From an uncultured Clostridia bacterium (GTDB lineage Bacteria; Bacillota; Clostridia; TANB77; CAG-508): a DNA stretch of 6,667 nucleotides. The translations under genes and the position numbers were made by a program. A model generated the notes under the pieces. It was not told where the DNA came from and made no database searches. It saw only the letters and a program-made list of their open reading frames with translations. Numbering within the stretch: the stretch's first letter is position 1; every line of letters starts with the position of its first letter. Below are positions 6,197-6,667 of this stretch, piece after piece. The stretch spans positions 1 to 6,667 of the forward strand of contig CAPNAQ010000099.1 in the NCBI GenBank assembly GCA_948663505.1, given 5' to 3'.

Positions 6197-6281
6197 TTTT
6201 TAAATTTTTCTGTAAAATTCAGTAATTTGTACTAAATATATTTGTATAATAAAAACAGAATTTAATATTTTATCTTTTTTA

Positions 6282-6512
6282 GATTCTATTGTTGAAGAAG
6301 CTATTGCTAACTATTTTTGTTGTACTATCGACTATTTAAGGGAATTAAGTAGCATAAAGAATCCTGAAGAATACCTTAATAATGATACTATTATTTTAGA
6401 AAAAGAATTTATCAAACTTGGAATTATTAAAGAAGGTGAAGAAATATCTCAAGAGCAATTAGACCTTTTTAGAGATTTAATAAAAACAAATAAACAATTT
6501 TATCTATTTTAA
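6282..6512 (+). pseudogene. C-terminal remnant of an XRE-family regulator
   Basis: The frame reads DSIVEEAIANYFCCTIDYLR and continues SSIKNPEEYL, IKLGIIKEGEEISQEQLDLF, ending KTNKQFYLF with TAA at 6510-6512. The first part resembles the last helix of an XRE DNA-binding domain, usually like IAKYFNVSIDYLLG. The rest resembles the C-terminal helix of small XRE repressors (GEEISQEQLDLFRDLIKTNK). The N-terminal four helices, including the recognition helix, are absent. The frame stays open for only about 25 codons upstream, without an ATG or ribosome binding site and with no recognisable HTH. It diverges from the helix-turn-helix remnant, as repressor and excisionase-like genes do in integrative elements. 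It should be inactive. Confidence 0.65.
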
Positions 6513-6667
6513 CCTCATCGTTACTAGTCAGCCTTATTATTTGTTTTCTTGTGAGAAAGCTTACTAAAAATACAGGAACAGGCTGAACATTAACACCTCA
6601 TTTGAAAAATTTTAACAAATTCTGTAAAAATTTATTGAGTTATTTTCTTTTTTGTACTATATTATTT

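Noticed and set aside
1..6667. tRNA or rRNA genes
   Set aside because: I saw no cloverleaf with a GTTCRA-type T-arm plus acceptor stem, and no rRNA-like conserved segment on either strand.
6513..6667. Structure around the TCAGCC and GGCTGA inverted pair
   Set aside because: The arms are only 6 bp with about 50 bp between them, which is likely chance; nothing else in this stretch supports a feature.

Overview
The window is strongly AT-rich, its genes have strong AGGAGG-type ribosome binding sites, and arginine is written almost only as AGA or AGG. This suggests a low-GC Firmicute, most likely a Clostridia-type anaerobe; no species can be named from the sequence. All intact genes lie on the minus strand, so transcription runs from high to low coordinates.

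Layout, left to right. Positions 1-375 have no gene. They hold four copies of a 15-bp imperfect palindrome spaced 41-44 bp apart (63-205) and three consecutive hairpins (250-323). Positions 376-2957 are a tightly packed three-gene ABC exporter operon of the COG4586/COG4587/COG3694 type: ATPase first (1923-2957), then two six-helix-class permeases (1172-1963 and 376-1170). Positions 2958-3569 have no convincing gene. They hold a probable operon promoter, a large inverted repeat that looks like a miniature element (3043-3158), and directly next to it two tandem 40-bp hairpin units (3159-3238). Positions 3570-5719 are a yebC-rlmD pair: a YebC/TACO1-family translation factor followed 51 bp later by a 23S rRNA uracil-C5 methyltransferase. 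Positions 5860-6512 hold two broken DNA-binding protein genes facing away from each other, an excisionase-like helix-turn-helix gene on the minus strand and the C-terminal end of an XRE-family regulator on the plus strand, with a palindromic promoter region between them. This looks like the remains of a mobile element. In 6513-6667 I see nothing I can support.

The most notable observation is that both yebC and rlmD are interrupted by one extra base, and the extra base is the same in both: a C directly before a GGA glycine codon, which makes an in-frame CGG. By eye these are the only two in-frame CGG codons in roughly 1,570 codons of the five main genes. Skipping the C restores the highly conserved motifs MSGHSKW (YebC) and TIGMENPYHYRNK (RlmD). 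Possible explanations are +1 translational frameshifting at an unused CGG codon, assembly or sequencing insertions, or true gene decay. Two further probable single-base insertions in the nearby helix-turn-helix remnant, neither at CGG, keep the error and decay explanations open.
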